DNA of 64,000 bases from Desulfobacteraceae bacterium (GTDB lineage Bacteria; Desulfobacterota; Desulfobacteria; Desulfobacterales; RPRI01), in NCBI GenBank assembly GCA_011391695.1, contig JAABQB010000004.1, positions 18,483 to 82,482 of the forward strand, written 5' to 3'. Position numbers and translations under genes: made by a program. Below, one piece after another: positions 48,211 to 57,168 of the stretch (its first letter is position 1; each line of letters starts with the position of its first letter). The notes under the pieces were generated by a model, which did no database searches, was not told the origin of the DNA, and saw only the letters and a list, made by a program, of their open reading frames with translations.

Positions 48211-49963
48211 TGAGATTCTCCTTTGTTGGTTCAATCTGCAACGGCAGTCGGATTGTAAACTGTGTACCCCTGCCAACCTGGCTTTTAACCTTGATATTGC
48301 CGCCGATTTCGTGGACCAGATTATAAGTTATGGAAAGACCCAGTCCGGTTCCACTCTCGCCGGTTTTGGTGGAAAAAAAAGGCTCGAAGATTCGCTCTAT
48401 GTCTTCTTCCGGGATTCCGCAGCCGTCGTCGGCAATGGTTACAGCAATTCCGTTGCTGTCGGTGCTGATTTCTATATCCAGATGGCCGCCATCTTTCATG
48501 GCGGCATATGCGTTGTTGATTACATTGATAAAAATCTGCTCCAGCTTGCCCCGGTCGCTTCGAATGACAGGCAGATCATACGGAAAGGCGGTTCTGATGG
48601 AAATATCTCGGTATTCCGCTTCTTTTCCCAAAAAATGCAATACTTCCTTGATGATGTCATCAACATGTATTTCTTCAATTGAAGAGGCAAGGTTGCGCGC
48701 AAAAGTCAGCATTCTCTTGGTAATTTTGCCGGCCCGTTTTACAGAATAGAGAATCGCATCGATTGGCTGAAGCACCATGGGATCTTCAGTGTATTTACTG
48801 GTAAGGGTAAACCAATCTTTGATCAGGCCTGCTTTTTCATTGATAACAGCCAGTGGGTTATTGATTTCATGGGCAACACTGGCTGCCATCCGGCCGATCG
48901 ACGCCAGTTTGTTTGTATATTCCGCATGATGCAAAGCCGCAAGCCTCTTCTGATCGGCCAGGAAAATATTATGCACCAGAAAGGTGGAGACACTAAGAAT
49001 TACACCTAAAACCGCCACCACGCTGATTAAGAGGAACCCGAGCAGTTTGATCCGTGTTTCGAGCCATGGCCGCATTCGCTCATGCTTGTCCTTGACTATC
49101 ATAAGGATGAACTCGGTATCGGGGATAAACGCATATCCGATAATCAGGGGAGCATCTTTGTTTACCGTCTCGTAAACCTGGGTATGTTCGGCATAAGGAG
49201 GCGCTTCCATCGGGATGCGTGTGAACAATGAGCCGTACCGGTGGGACGGAGTCTGGAGTTCACCCTGGCGGTTGATTATGAATATGTCCCCGTGGGCGCC
49301 GATATCTATTCTTTTCAACAGTTCGTGGAACTTTTCCGTGTCGATTGAGCTTCGCAACATGGTATTCGATGACGCACTGAAACTCCTTTTGACCGTAATG
49401 ACAAGATGGGGCTGATTGCGGAATCCCATAACCATGTGGCTGATGCAGGAGCCTTTTGATGAAGCGACGGTGAAGCATTGATCTTGGCTGTAGTCCTTGC
49501 CCTCAAGTTCATACGGACCCTCGTATGCTATCTGCCTTCCGGTGGCGTCAATTATGCCTATATCGACGAATCCTCCGACAGCCATCTGGAGATTTTTCAG
49601 AATTTCTCTGAGTCGTTTCGGGGTTTTAAGCGCTTCAAGAGAATTGTCGGCAATGATGAATTTCAAAGCCTCCTGGCGTTCAGCCAGAAAAGCGGTGACA
49701 GTTCGCCGGGTGTTGGATACAAGCCTTGAAGTGGAAGCGACCAGTTCGGCTTCGGCTGCCCGATGCGTCAAATTATACGCCACCGCCGTTATAACTATCA
49801 AGGGCAGAAGGGAAACCACCGCCGTCGTCAGAACCGCCTGTTTCCAAATGCGGCGATAATTGAACATCCACCGTGAAGATTTGCCGGTGACGTAATGGTA
49901 GTTCCAGAATTTTGGTTTGATCCTGTTCCACATGTTTGTACCGAGAGATGTTTCAGTTACCAT
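48191..49963 (-). CDS. Cache-domain sensor histidine kinase
   Basis: The 590-residue product has TM1 (about 43-65, AVLTTAVVSLLPLIVITAVA), a roughly 245-residue periplasmic double-Cache-type sensor (VDIGIIDATGRQIAYEGPYE, GDIFIINRQGELQTPS) and TM2 (about 312-336). A HisKA domain with ASVAHEINNPLAVINEKAGL follows, then a complete HATPase domain (N box INVINNAYAAM, G1 DDGCGIPEEDIERIFEPFF, G2 TGLGLSITYNLV). It senses a small periplasmic ligand and passes phosphate to the receivers next door. The gene starts 2 bp after the stop of the fusion gene, without its own SD, so it is translationally coupled. It belongs to the TetR-SulP-fusion-kinase-receiver operon. Confidence 0.94.
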   Translation of the reverse strand: MVTETSLGTNMWNRIKPKFWNYHYVTGKSSRWMFNYRRIWKQAVLTTAVVSLLPLIVITAVAYNLTHRAAEAELVASTSRLVSNTRRTVTAFLAERQEALKFIIADNSLEALKTPKRLREILKNLQMAVGGFVDIGIIDATGRQIAYEGPYELEGKDYSQDQCFTVASSKGSCISHMVMGFRNQPHLVITVKRSFSASSNTMLRSSIDTEKFHELLKRIDIGAHGDIFIINRQGELQTPSHRYGSLFTRIPMEAPPYAEHTQVYETVNKDAPLIIGYAFIPDTEFILMIVKDKHERMRPWLETRIKLLGFLLISVVAVLGVILSVSTFLVHNIFLADQKRLAALHHAEYTNKLASIGRMAASVAHEINNPLAVINEKAGLIKDWFTLTSKYTEDPMVLQPIDAILYSVKRAGKITKRMLTFARNLASSIEEIHVDDIIKEVLHFLGKEAEYRDISIRTAFPYDLPVIRSDRGKLEQIFINVINNAYAAMKDGGHLDIEISTDSNGIAVTIADDGCGIPEEDIERIFEPFFSTKTGESGTGLGLSITYNLVHEIGGNIKVKSQVGRGTQFTIRLPLQIEPTKENLNADTVG

Positions 49964-49965
49964 AA

Positions 49966-51186
49966 TTATTGATTACGCCGTTTGCGGATCTTCTCGTTGG
50001 CCAATTCGAGTGTTTCACTAAGCAGCTGGATGTCAACGGGCTTTTGCAAATAAGCGAAGGCGCCTAAATCCATGCAAATATGCCGGTCAGTCTCCGAGCC
50101 GTGGCCGGTTAGAATGATCACTTCAATTTCCGGATTGGTTGACTTGACGCGTCTTAGCACTTCGATCCCGTCAATTCCCGGCATTTTCAAATCAAGGATC
50201 ATTACTTCGGGTTCGTCCTGGGAAATCATCTGCAGTGCCGATTCCCCGTCGTAAGCCACGGCCGATCCCACATCGCGCATAAGCAGGCGTTCGGAAAGAG
50301 TCTGTACGAATTCACGCTCATCATCCACCAGTAGGACTTTGGACGGAGTTTGGAAATCAACGCGGCGATAGACATCGCTCTGGTAATAACCCCGCCCCAC
50401 TCGGGTTTCAACCCCGCTAACGCCTTCAATCTGCAAGACCACTTCCTTAAGTTCATCGGAAAGCCGATTGAGCAGGAGGACATGTTTGTTTATCGTCAGG
50501 GTTACCATGCCTTCGGAAGCCTGGACATCCACCTGGTGACCCTGAACAGACAGGGCCGCATCTACGCGGGCCGCCAGCAGAAAATCTGCCACGGCCTGCC
50601 GCGAAGCAGGTGTCGGTTGTAAAACCTTTTTAGAGGCATTTTCCAAAATAACGGCGCTTGCCTCCTCAACGATGATTTTATCCGTAGGGAGGACGATATC
50701 GTGATGGGCCGAATTCCAGGGATCATTGCTGCCGTGATATTTCAAACTCCAGGCTGCGGCATCTTCATCCCGGCTGTGGATCATTTTTATTGCCTCTTTT
50801 TCAGTCACCCCGGCCGTTGCCATAGCTTCAGTTGTGCGAAATTTCATTTCAGCTATCAAGCAGACTCTGAGGCAGTGGGTGACTCGCCAGGGTATCAACT
50901 GCCCGCCAAAGCCTTCAAGGATCAAGCGATCATCGGCAATGGCCTCTGCCACGGCAACCTTGAAAAAGGCCGAGGCTCTTTCCTTTTCGTGTGTGAACTT
51001 ATTGAAGACGGATGTTTGGGCTGAAAGGGCGCGCTCGATTTTGGCAACAGCCATGTTGGCAAGAGAAGCAGCCCGGAGAATCAGATCTTTATCGGTGATG
51101 AAAGGAGCCCCTGACTTTTGCTGCAGTTTTTCCACAATCGAACTGGATTTGCAATATGCACCGCTGAAAATAATAATCAATGGCAT
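49966..51186 (-). CDS. Cytidylate-kinase-like / BON-like / receiver fusion protein
   Basis: The product has 406 residues. Residues 1-190 resemble the Cytidylate_kin2 family (SIVEKLQQKSGAPFITDKDL, then RLILEGFGGQLIPW and KMIHSRDEDAAAW). Its P-loop is degenerate: GAYCKSSS (9-16) replaces the glycine-rich GxGGRE-type loop. Residues about 197-265 look like a BON domain (ARVDAALSVQGHQVDVQASE, VEGVSGVE-type end). Residues 282-406 are a full receiver (DDE288-290, phospho-Asp332 in LDLKMPG, Thr360, Lys382). I infer a phosphorylation-controlled, possibly nucleotide-binding regulator of the SulP transporter whose gene overlaps it by 10 bp. No DNA-binding domain is present. Confidence 0.78.
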   Translation of the reverse strand: MPLIIIFSGAYCKSSSIVEKLQQKSGAPFITDKDLILRAASLANMAVAKIERALSAQTSVFNKFTHEKERASAFFKVAVAEAIADDRLILEGFGGQLIPWRVTHCLRVCLIAEMKFRTTEAMATAGVTEKEAIKMIHSRDEDAAAWSLKYHGSNDPWNSAHHDIVLPTDKIIVEEASAVILENASKKVLQPTPASRQAVADFLLAARVDAALSVQGHQVDVQASEGMVTLTINKHVLLLNRLSDELKEVVLQIEGVSGVETRVGRGYYQSDVYRRVDFQTPSKVLLVDDEREFVQTLSERLLMRDVGSAVAYDGESALQMISQDEPEVMILDLKMPGIDGIEVLRRVKSTNPEIEVIILTGHGSETDRHICMDLGAFAYLQKPVDIQLLSETLELANEKIRKRRNQ

Positions 51187-53336
51187 ACTTTTCCTCCTTC
51201 ATAAGCTGGTCCAATCAGTTGACAGGCTGTTCTTAAGGGGCAGTTGTCTTCTGATGTGTCTTGATGTGTCTGTTCATAGATCACGCAAATGGCCTTTTCC
51301 ATAGTGGGATAGATGTGGCCGGCTCCGATTTTTTCCAGCATATGGGTGCGTTTCAACACTTTCATCACCGCCTCGTTGACCCCGGAAAAGGTGATGTCCA
51401 GCCCGGCGCTGCGGATCCGGTCCACAAGCAGCGAGAGGCAATCCTCACCGCTGGCGTCAATATCGTTGATTCCGTTGGCCACGATATGAATATGGCGCAT
51501 TCCGGGATTGGACTGCATCCGAAGATTGATCTGGTCTTCCAGGTAGCTGGCGTTGGCAAAAAACAGGGGCCCGTCGAACCTGACCATTTCGATGTACCGG
51601 CACTGTTTGAGACCATGGGTGATCGAACAGCGCAGGGCGTCGTCTTCAGCCCTGGAAAGGGTGGCTATGGTCGGCCTCATACTCTTGTACAAAAAAACCC
51701 CCAGGGAGAGGAGAACCCCGATCAAGATTCCCTTGTCCAGGTGTGGGGCAAATACCAGGGTGGCGATAAAGGATAAGATGGAAATTGCACCGTCGTACCA
51801 CTGGGCCTTCCAGGCATGGACAAAACCGGAGACATTGATCAGGCCGATTACCGCCATCATTATCACCGCGGCCAGGACCGACTGGGGCAGATGGTAAAGC
51901 AGGGGTGTGAAAAAGAGCAGCAGGATCAGCACGGCCAGGCTGGTAAATACACTGGAAAGACCGGTGAGAGCTCCCGCCTGGAGATTGACCGCAGAGCGCG
52001 AAAAAGAGCCGGAGACCGGGTAGCCTTTCCCAATGGCCCCGACCATGTTGGCAATGCCCTGGCCGATAAGCTCCTGGTTCGGGTCAAGGCGCTGACCGGT
52101 TTTGGCGGCCATGGCTTTGGCAATTGAAATGGCCTCCATGAATCCCAGCAGGGAAATGATGGCCGCATAGGGAAACAACCGCATAATGACGGTAAGATCG
52201 ATCCTGGGAAGTGAAAAAGCCGGCAGACCTTTGGGCACAACACCCACCACGGTTCCTCCGCCTTCCATGAGAAGCTTGTCCGGAGTCAGGGGCTTGTTCC
52301 CGACCTTGATGTGCCAGGTGCGTCCATCGGTTTTGACATCGGAGGGCAGTTCCGGCTTCGTGTACAAGGCGAGGCTGCCGTCGGTTTGGGTCACGGCGCC
52401 CATGAGCACAGCGCGCAGTTCCTTGCGCAGCCTGGCTGCCTCACCTTTGAGCCGTTCGGTCTGAAACTCCACCACGCTGATGTCATGCTCGATATCAAGC
52501 GCCTTGATGGGATCTCCGTCTTTTTTAGCCTGATCCAGGGCGGCACTCAGTTCCGTCCGCTGGTCACCCAAGGGGGGAAGCCCCTCCAGGGCCGAGTTGA
52601 ATTGCCGTACCAACTCCCTGACCGGCTGGGAACGGATTGCCTCCAGTTTAACCGTGGCGTTGTGTTCAAATCCGATGGCCCAGGCCACGGTGGTAGTCAG
52701 GGCCACAGCCACCAGTACATTGGGAATTTTGGGCGATATTATTTTCAGGCCGTACATTATGGCAAAGGCCGCCACTCCCATAATAAAGGTCGGCCAGTGA
52801 GTGTAGTGAAATGCGGCCTGGATCACGGCCCAGATAGTCTGGTAGTGATGGGTGGCCGTGTCAACAGAGACGCCGAACATTTTTTCCAGCTGGGATGTAG
52901 CGATTATTATGGCTGCGGCATTGGTAAAGCCGTTTACCACGGGATGGGATAAAAAGTTGACCACCAGACCCAGGCGAAGCAAACCGAGGCTGAACTGGAA
53001 TATACCCACCATCAGGGCCAGCAGAATGGCGTAAGCGATAAAGCCGTCACTGCCTGTGGTGGCAAGGGGCGCCAGGGATGCCGACGTCATAAGCGAAACC
53101 ACCGCCACCGGCCCGGTGGCAAGTTGGGCGCTTGAGCCGAACAGAGCCGCCAGCATCGGGGGCAAAAAAGAGGCATAAAGACCGTAATATGGAGGCAGAC
53201 CGGCCAGCTGAGCATAGGCCATAGACTGGGGAATCAGCACCAGAGCAACGGTAAGACCCGCCAATGCGTCGGCCTTGAAAAGAGTTTTGCTGTAATTTTT
53301 CAGCCATCCAAGAAAAGGGAAAAACGTGTTTAGCAT
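51177..53336 (-). CDS. SulP-family anion (sulfate) permease with large insertion and STAS domain
   Basis: The 719-residue product has a SulP membrane core of about 12-14 helices: DALAGLTVALVLIPQSMAYA, AGLPPYYGLYASFLPP, ATGPVAVVSLMTSASLAP and GYPVSGSFSRSAVNLQAGA. A C-terminal STAS domain follows (about 570-690; NDIDASGEDCLSLL) and a Cys-containing tail (CPLRTAC, VCH). Between AWAIGF and the family motif GVVPKGLPAFSLP, where a few residues are usual, about 135 residues are inserted (about 224-360), including a charged helical part (AARLRKELRAVL). It is probably a H+ or Na+ coupled sulfate/bicarbonate-type importer, with the exact ion unknown. It lies 10 bp after the tetR-type gene. The operon layout ties it to a signalling relay. 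Confidence 0.92.
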   Translation of the reverse strand: MLNTFFPFLGWLKNYSKTLFKADALAGLTVALVLIPQSMAYAQLAGLPPYYGLYASFLPPMLAALFGSSAQLATGPVAVVSLMTSASLAPLATTGSDGFIAYAILLALMVGIFQFSLGLLRLGLVVNFLSHPVVNGFTNAAAIIIATSQLEKMFGVSVDTATHHYQTIWAVIQAAFHYTHWPTFIMGVAAFAIMYGLKIISPKIPNVLVAVALTTTVAWAIGFEHNATVKLEAIRSQPVRELVRQFNSALEGLPPLGDQRTELSAALDQAKKDGDPIKALDIEHDISVVEFQTERLKGEAARLRKELRAVLMGAVTQTDGSLALYTKPELPSDVKTDGRTWHIKVGNKPLTPDKLLMEGGGTVVGVVPKGLPAFSLPRIDLTVIMRLFPYAAIISLLGFMEAISIAKAMAAKTGQRLDPNQELIGQGIANMVGAIGKGYPVSGSFSRSAVNLQAGALTGLSSVFTSLAVLILLLFFTPLLYHLPQSVLAAVIMMAVIGLINVSGFVHAWKAQWYDGAISILSFIATLVFAPHLDKGILIGVLLSLGVFLYKSMRPTIATLSRAEDDALRCSITHGLKQCRYIEMVRFDGPLFFANASYLEDQINLRMQSNPGMRHIHIVANGINDIDASGEDCLSLLVDRIRSAGLDITFSGVNEAVMKVLKRTHMLEKIGAGHIYPTMEKAICVIYEQTHQDTSEDNCPLRTACQLIGPAYEGGKVCH

Positions 53337-53346
53337 TTATATCTCC

Positions 53347-53937
53347 TCAACCGGTATAGTTTTTCAATATCGATCGGCAGACAGCAATCAGTTCGTTTGA
53401 AAGAGTACCGGCGCTGTAGAGCCTGTATGTATTGAAGCGCACCAGGCTGTCCACCATGGTAAAAATTATCAAAGCTATTTTACGGGCAGGCAGTGCGACA
53501 ATCGATCCATCTTGCTGACCAGTTATTATGGCTTTTTCAAACATATCAACCAGACATGTGTAGATGGCTTCAAGGTGTTCCCGGCATACGGGATTAACCT
53601 GGGCCAGTTCATATGCGTCGTGGCGGTGCAGCAGCAAAAAACGATCTTCCATAATTTCGGCAATATTAAAATAGAAGCTGATGACTTCTTCGATCATCTC
53701 CAGTCCGTTTTGGCTGACGGCTGACTTGAAATGATTTTCAAACTCAGCGGTTATATCTTCTTTGAAGGCCACTAAAATCGATAAAAAGAGATCTTCCTTG
53801 CTTCTGTAATGATAAAAAATTGTCCCTTGGGCAATTCCCACATTCTTTGCCAGTTCGGCCATAGAGGTTTCCTTATAGCCTTTCAGGGCAAAAAGCCTGG
53901 TAGCGCATTGCAGAATAGCTGGTTTTTTTGTCATCAT
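53347..53937 (-). CDS. TetR/AcrR-family transcriptional regulator
   Basis: The 196-residue product has an N-terminal HTH: ILQCATRLFALKGYKETSMA, then ELAKNVGIAQGTIFYHYRSK, followed by EDLF. The C-terminal ligand/dimer domain is helical and divergent (AEIMEDRFLLLHRHDAYELA), so the effector cannot be predicted. It heads the leftward SulP operon and is separated from sulP by 10 bp, suggesting that it represses its own operon. A 14-bp palindrome begins 13 bp upstream of its ATG and is the probable operator. The hyf-like operon starts 284 bp away in the other direction and could also be controlled. Confidence 0.92.
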   Translation of the reverse strand: MMTKKPAILQCATRLFALKGYKETSMAELAKNVGIAQGTIFYHYRSKEDLFLSILVAFKEDITAEFENHFKSAVSQNGLEMIEEVISFYFNIAEIMEDRFLLLHRHDAYELAQVNPVCREHLEAIYTCLVDMFEKAIITGQQDGSIVALPARKIALIIFTMVDSLVRFNTYRLYSAGTLSNELIAVCRSILKNYTG

Positions 53938-53949
53938 AGTTCCATCCTA

Positions 53950-53963
53950 ACTGAGTACTCAGT
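53950..53963. promoter_or_regulatory. Palindromic TetR-type operator
   Basis: ACTGAGTACTCAGT is a perfect 14-bp palindrome 13 bp before the ATG of the TetR-family gene and is extended by CAGT on one side. Its length and placement are typical for TetR-family operators. The regulator's binding is inferred, not shown. Confidence 0.7.
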
Positions 53964-54220
53964 CAGTTTTTTAAATAACGCAGTGTTTCGGAGTTGTCAA
54001 CTTAAAAATAACCTCAAAGGAAAGATTATAGTAAAGACCCGCTTAAGGGAGCAGGGGCTGAAAAAATTGTGGAAAAAGGCTGTTGACTTGAAAGTGTTTC
54101 TACAATATGGGCAATACGTTAATTGACAGATTTATCTCAGCTTGTTCCTTTTGACTGCGGGAGCACAAAGACGGGAGAATATGAGACAGCTGATATTAAG
54201 CGATATAAAGAGGGGCACGC

Positions 54221-56179
54221 GTGCACATTTTTTTTCTATCTATAATAATAATCGTGACGGGAGGCGTTTTGGCCCCGTTCCTGAACCGGCATTTCATCTT
54301 GATGAAATCTGTCTGCGTCTTATCGATTGCATTCGGATGCCTGCTTGGCCTGTATTACGCCGGTTTACAACTGACTCTTCCGGTATCAGATAGAGCTTCT
54401 TTTGATTATCTGCATCATTTTACAATAACCTTTCAAATAGATGCTCTGTCGGCTTTTTTTCTGGTACTCATCTTCGGCATTTCACTGCTTGCTGCAATTT
54501 ACAGTTTCCATTACATGCACCAGGCTGAAAAACCTCTGGCAACAGCAGTCAATTATCTGTTCTTCAGCCTGCTGGTGGCATCCATGGCGCTGGTTGTTGC
54601 TGCGGCCAACATCATTACCTTCATGTTCTCCTGGGAAATCATGTCCCTCTCTTCCTTTTTCCTGGTGATACATAACTACCAGAAAGAGGAAAACCGCAAA
54701 GCAGGTTATCTCTATTTTGTTTTTTCCCATGTCGGGGCCATGTTTATTTTGACAGCCTTTGGGATTATGTACTGGTACACCGGCAGTTTTGATTTCGGAG
54801 AGACGGCCGCCTTGACAAACACAGCAAAAATAATTGTGTTCGTTTTTGCTTTTATCGGATTCGGTTCCAAGGCAGGTGTTTTTCCTTTCCATGTCTGGCT
54901 GCCTCATGCGCACCCGGCTGCTCCCAGCCATATTTCAGCCGTCATGTCCGGAATTATGATCAAAACCGGAATTTACGGCATATTGCGCATTTATACCCTG
55001 CTGAATTTTCACACGCCGGTGTTTGGTGAAATTGTGCTTATTGCCGGCATGGTTTCCGGAATCCTCGGCATTGTTTACGCCCTGGGCCAACACGATCTCA
55101 AGCGGCTGCTGGCTTACAGCAGCGTTGAAAATATCGGCATAATTCTGATCGGTATCGGCATCGGCATGATCGGGGTATCATCAGGCAAACCCATGATGGC
55201 CGCCTTTGGTTTTACCGGCGGAATGCTGCATATGCTCAACCATGCGATCTTTAAATCGCTCTTGTTCATGGGAGCGGGCATGGTGCATCATAGGACCGGC
55301 TCCCTTGCCATCGATGCCCTGGGAGGGCTTTTGAAAAAAATGAAAATGACAGGGGGCACATTTCTGATCGGATCTCTTGCCATTTCAGGACTGCCGCCTT
55401 TCAACGGGTTTGTGAGCGAATTTTTGATTTATCTCGGATGTTTCGAAGGAACGGGTCTGGACAGAATGGCCTTCATGTCTATCCTTTTGGCAATAGTCAG
55501 CCTTGCTGTTATCGGAGGACTGGCCCTGGCCTGTTTCACCAAAGTATTTGGGGTGGTTTTCCAGGGCGAGGCGCGCAGCAGCGCAGCGGAAAATGTCGAT
55601 GAAAAGGGGTTGACCATGCTGATTCCCATGCTGGCGCTGGCCGGGATCTGTATTCTCATTGGCGTGTTTCCCAGGGCGTTTGTTCTTATGGCGATCCATG
55701 GCGTATCTGGTATCGGGACAGGGTTTGAGCCTGCGCTGCTTGAACCGTTTATTCGGCTTACCGGCAATATTACCATGGCCTCGGCAATCTTCTTCGCAAT
55801 TATACTGGTTGCTCTGGCCGCCAGAGTTTGTCTATACAGTGGCAAAACGATAACCCGATCCGGTACCTGGGGGTGCGGATTTACGCAACCGACCGTTAAA
55901 ATGCAGTACACAGGTACGTCTTATGCCGCGTCTATTCTCGCGTTTTTCAGCACGGCGGCTCCACTTCGCGAAGACCACTCCGGAGTAGAGGGCTGCTTTC
56001 CAGGCCGCTCCGGTTATCGCAGCAAGGTCCATGATGTGGCCGAGCTTTATATGAATGCCGTTATTGTGCATCCTGTTCTGGCTTTGTTCGCCAAACTTCG
56101 CTGGATTCAGCACGGTGATATCCATCTTTATATCGGCTATATTCTGCTGGCTATCATTGTTTTGCTGTTTTTCATATAG
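54221..56179 (+). CDS. Hydrogenase-4/Ehr-type antiporter-like membrane subunit B (HyfB-like)
   Basis: The 652-residue NuoL/HyfB-type polytopic protein carries the proton-channel motifs FMFSWEIMSLSSFFLVIHNY (charged Glu helix), GFGSKAGVFPFHVWLPHAHP (Lys helix), HDLKRLLAYSSVENIGIILI and HMLNHAIFKSLLFMGAG. The hydrophilic C-terminal part before the last helices (TRSGTWGCGFTQPTVKMQYT) is characteristic of HyfB/HycC rather than NuoL. It is translated from GTG 54221 with AGAGGGG upstream. It is the first gene of a six-gene complex (B, C, E, F, G, H/I) and should move ions when the complex turns over. Its 5' region shares the divergent gap with the TetR gene. Confidence 0.92.
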   Translation: MHIFFLSIIIIVTGGVLAPFLNRHFILMKSVCVLSIAFGCLLGLYYAGLQLTLPVSDRASFDYLHHFTITFQIDALSAFFLVLIFGISLLAAIYSFHYMHQAEKPLATAVNYLFFSLLVASMALVVAAANIITFMFSWEIMSLSSFFLVIHNYQKEENRKAGYLYFVFSHVGAMFILTAFGIMYWYTGSFDFGETAALTNTAKIIVFVFAFIGFGSKAGVFPFHVWLPHAHPAAPSHISAVMSGIMIKTGIYGILRIYTLLNFHTPVFGEIVLIAGMVSGILGIVYALGQHDLKRLLAYSSVENIGIILIGIGIGMIGVSSGKPMMAAFGFTGGMLHMLNHAIFKSLLFMGAGMVHHRTGSLAIDALGGLLKKMKMTGGTFLIGSLAISGLPPFNGFVSEFLIYLGCFEGTGLDRMAFMSILLAIVSLAVIGGLALACFTKVFGVVFQGEARSSAAENVDEKGLTMLIPMLALAGICILIGVFPRAFVLMAIHGVSGIGTGFEPALLEPFIRLTGNITMASAIFFAIILVALAARVCLYSGKTITRSGTWGCGFTQPTVKMQYTGTSYAASILAFFSTAAPLREDHSGVEGCFPGRSGYRSKVHDVAELYMNAVIVHPVLALFAKLRWIQHGDIHLYIGYILLAIIVLLFFI

Positions 56180-56232
56180 GGCTGCATATATGACGTCCGT
56201 GGATAGTGGTAAAAGTAAACGAGTGAAATTTT

Positions 56233-57168
56233 ATGAATGAGACAGATATGATTGTATCCGTTATTTTATGGCTGCTTGCGATCCTTCTGGCGCCGTTTTT
56301 CGCAGCGGTTATTCTGAAGGTCAAAGCTTTTTTCGGTGGTAAAAAGGGGCCGCCGCTCCTGATCCATTATTATACCTTGATCAAGCTTTTTCAAAAAGGT
56401 TCGGTGTACAGCACCAGCACAACCTTCATGTTCAAGCTGGGCCCTGTAGTTTCATTATGTACCGCTGCAATGGCACTGATGTTTCTGCCCGTTGCAGGTT
56501 ACCGGCCTGTTTTGTCGTTTAACGGCGATGTTATTTTTATTTTATATCTTCTCGGGCTGGGACGTTTCTTCACCATTGCCGCTGCCATGGATACGGCTTC
56601 TCCTTTCGAAGGCATGGGCGCCGCACGGGAAGCATACTTTTCCATTATCTGCGAAGCGACGCTCTTTATGATTTTGATTCTGTTTTTCAAGCTTACCGGT
56701 GATTTGAGTCTGGCCGCCTATTTATCCGGCAGCGGTACACTCGGCCTCTGGCAGACAGCCGGGTCTCCCCTGCTGTTTGTAGTCATTGCCTTTTTTATCG
56801 TACTGCTTTCCGAAAACTCCCGCGTACCGGTAGATGACCCGGCAACCCATCTGGAGCTGACCATGATCCACGAGGTCATGGTGCTGGATCACAGCGGGCC
56901 CGATTTCGGGTTCATCGAACTGGGAGCCTTTTGCAAACTTTTTTTCTATTCAGCTATCGTCAGCCGTCTCATCGCCCCGTTTAATCCGGGTCATCCGGTT
57001 TTAAACGGCTGCCTTTTCATTGCTGTCCTTTTATCGGTGTATGCGGCGGTGGGTGTTACCGAATCGGTCATGGCCAGGTATAAAATGGATAAAGTCCCCA
57101 AATTTATCCTGATTTCTTTTGTCCTGGCTTTTTTCGCAACCATTATTACCCTGGAGTTTTTGAGATGA
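56233..57168 (+). CDS. Hyf/Ehr membrane subunit C (NuoH/HycD-like)
   Basis: The 311-residue polytopic protein of the complex I subunit-1 family has about 8 helices with the Q-site loop FFGGKKGPPLLIHYYTLIKL and SPFEGMGAAREAYFSIICEA. It also has the strongly conserved ENSRVPVDDPATHLELTMIH with following Glu residues. It anchors the hydrophilic arm of the complex to the membrane and forms the ion/quinone-like chamber. It lies 53 bp after the HyfB-like gene and overlaps the next gene as ATGA. Confidence 0.92.
   Translation: MNETDMIVSVILWLLAILLAPFFAAVILKVKAFFGGKKGPPLLIHYYTLIKLFQKGSVYSTSTTFMFKLGPVVSLCTAAMALMFLPVAGYRPVLSFNGDVIFILYLLGLGRFFTIAAAMDTASPFEGMGAAREAYFSIICEATLFMILILFFKLTGDLSLAAYLSGSGTLGLWQTAGSPLLFVVIAFFIVLLSENSRVPVDDPATHLELTMIHEVMVLDHSGPDFGFIELGAFCKLFFYSAIVSRLIAPFNPGHPVLNGCLFIAVLLSVYAAVGVTESVMARYKMDKVPKFILISFVLAFFATIITLEFLR

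Noticed and set aside
51261..52952. Long rightward open frames opposite the SulP gene.
   Set aside because: They are antisense shadows of a strongly conserved transporter and have no domain signature.
54142..54393. Short open frame overlapping the start of the HyfB-like gene, with a good SD before an internal ATG at 54181.
   Set aside because: It runs 170 bp into the HyfB-like gene in another frame and has no recognisable domain. A translated leader is possible but not supported.
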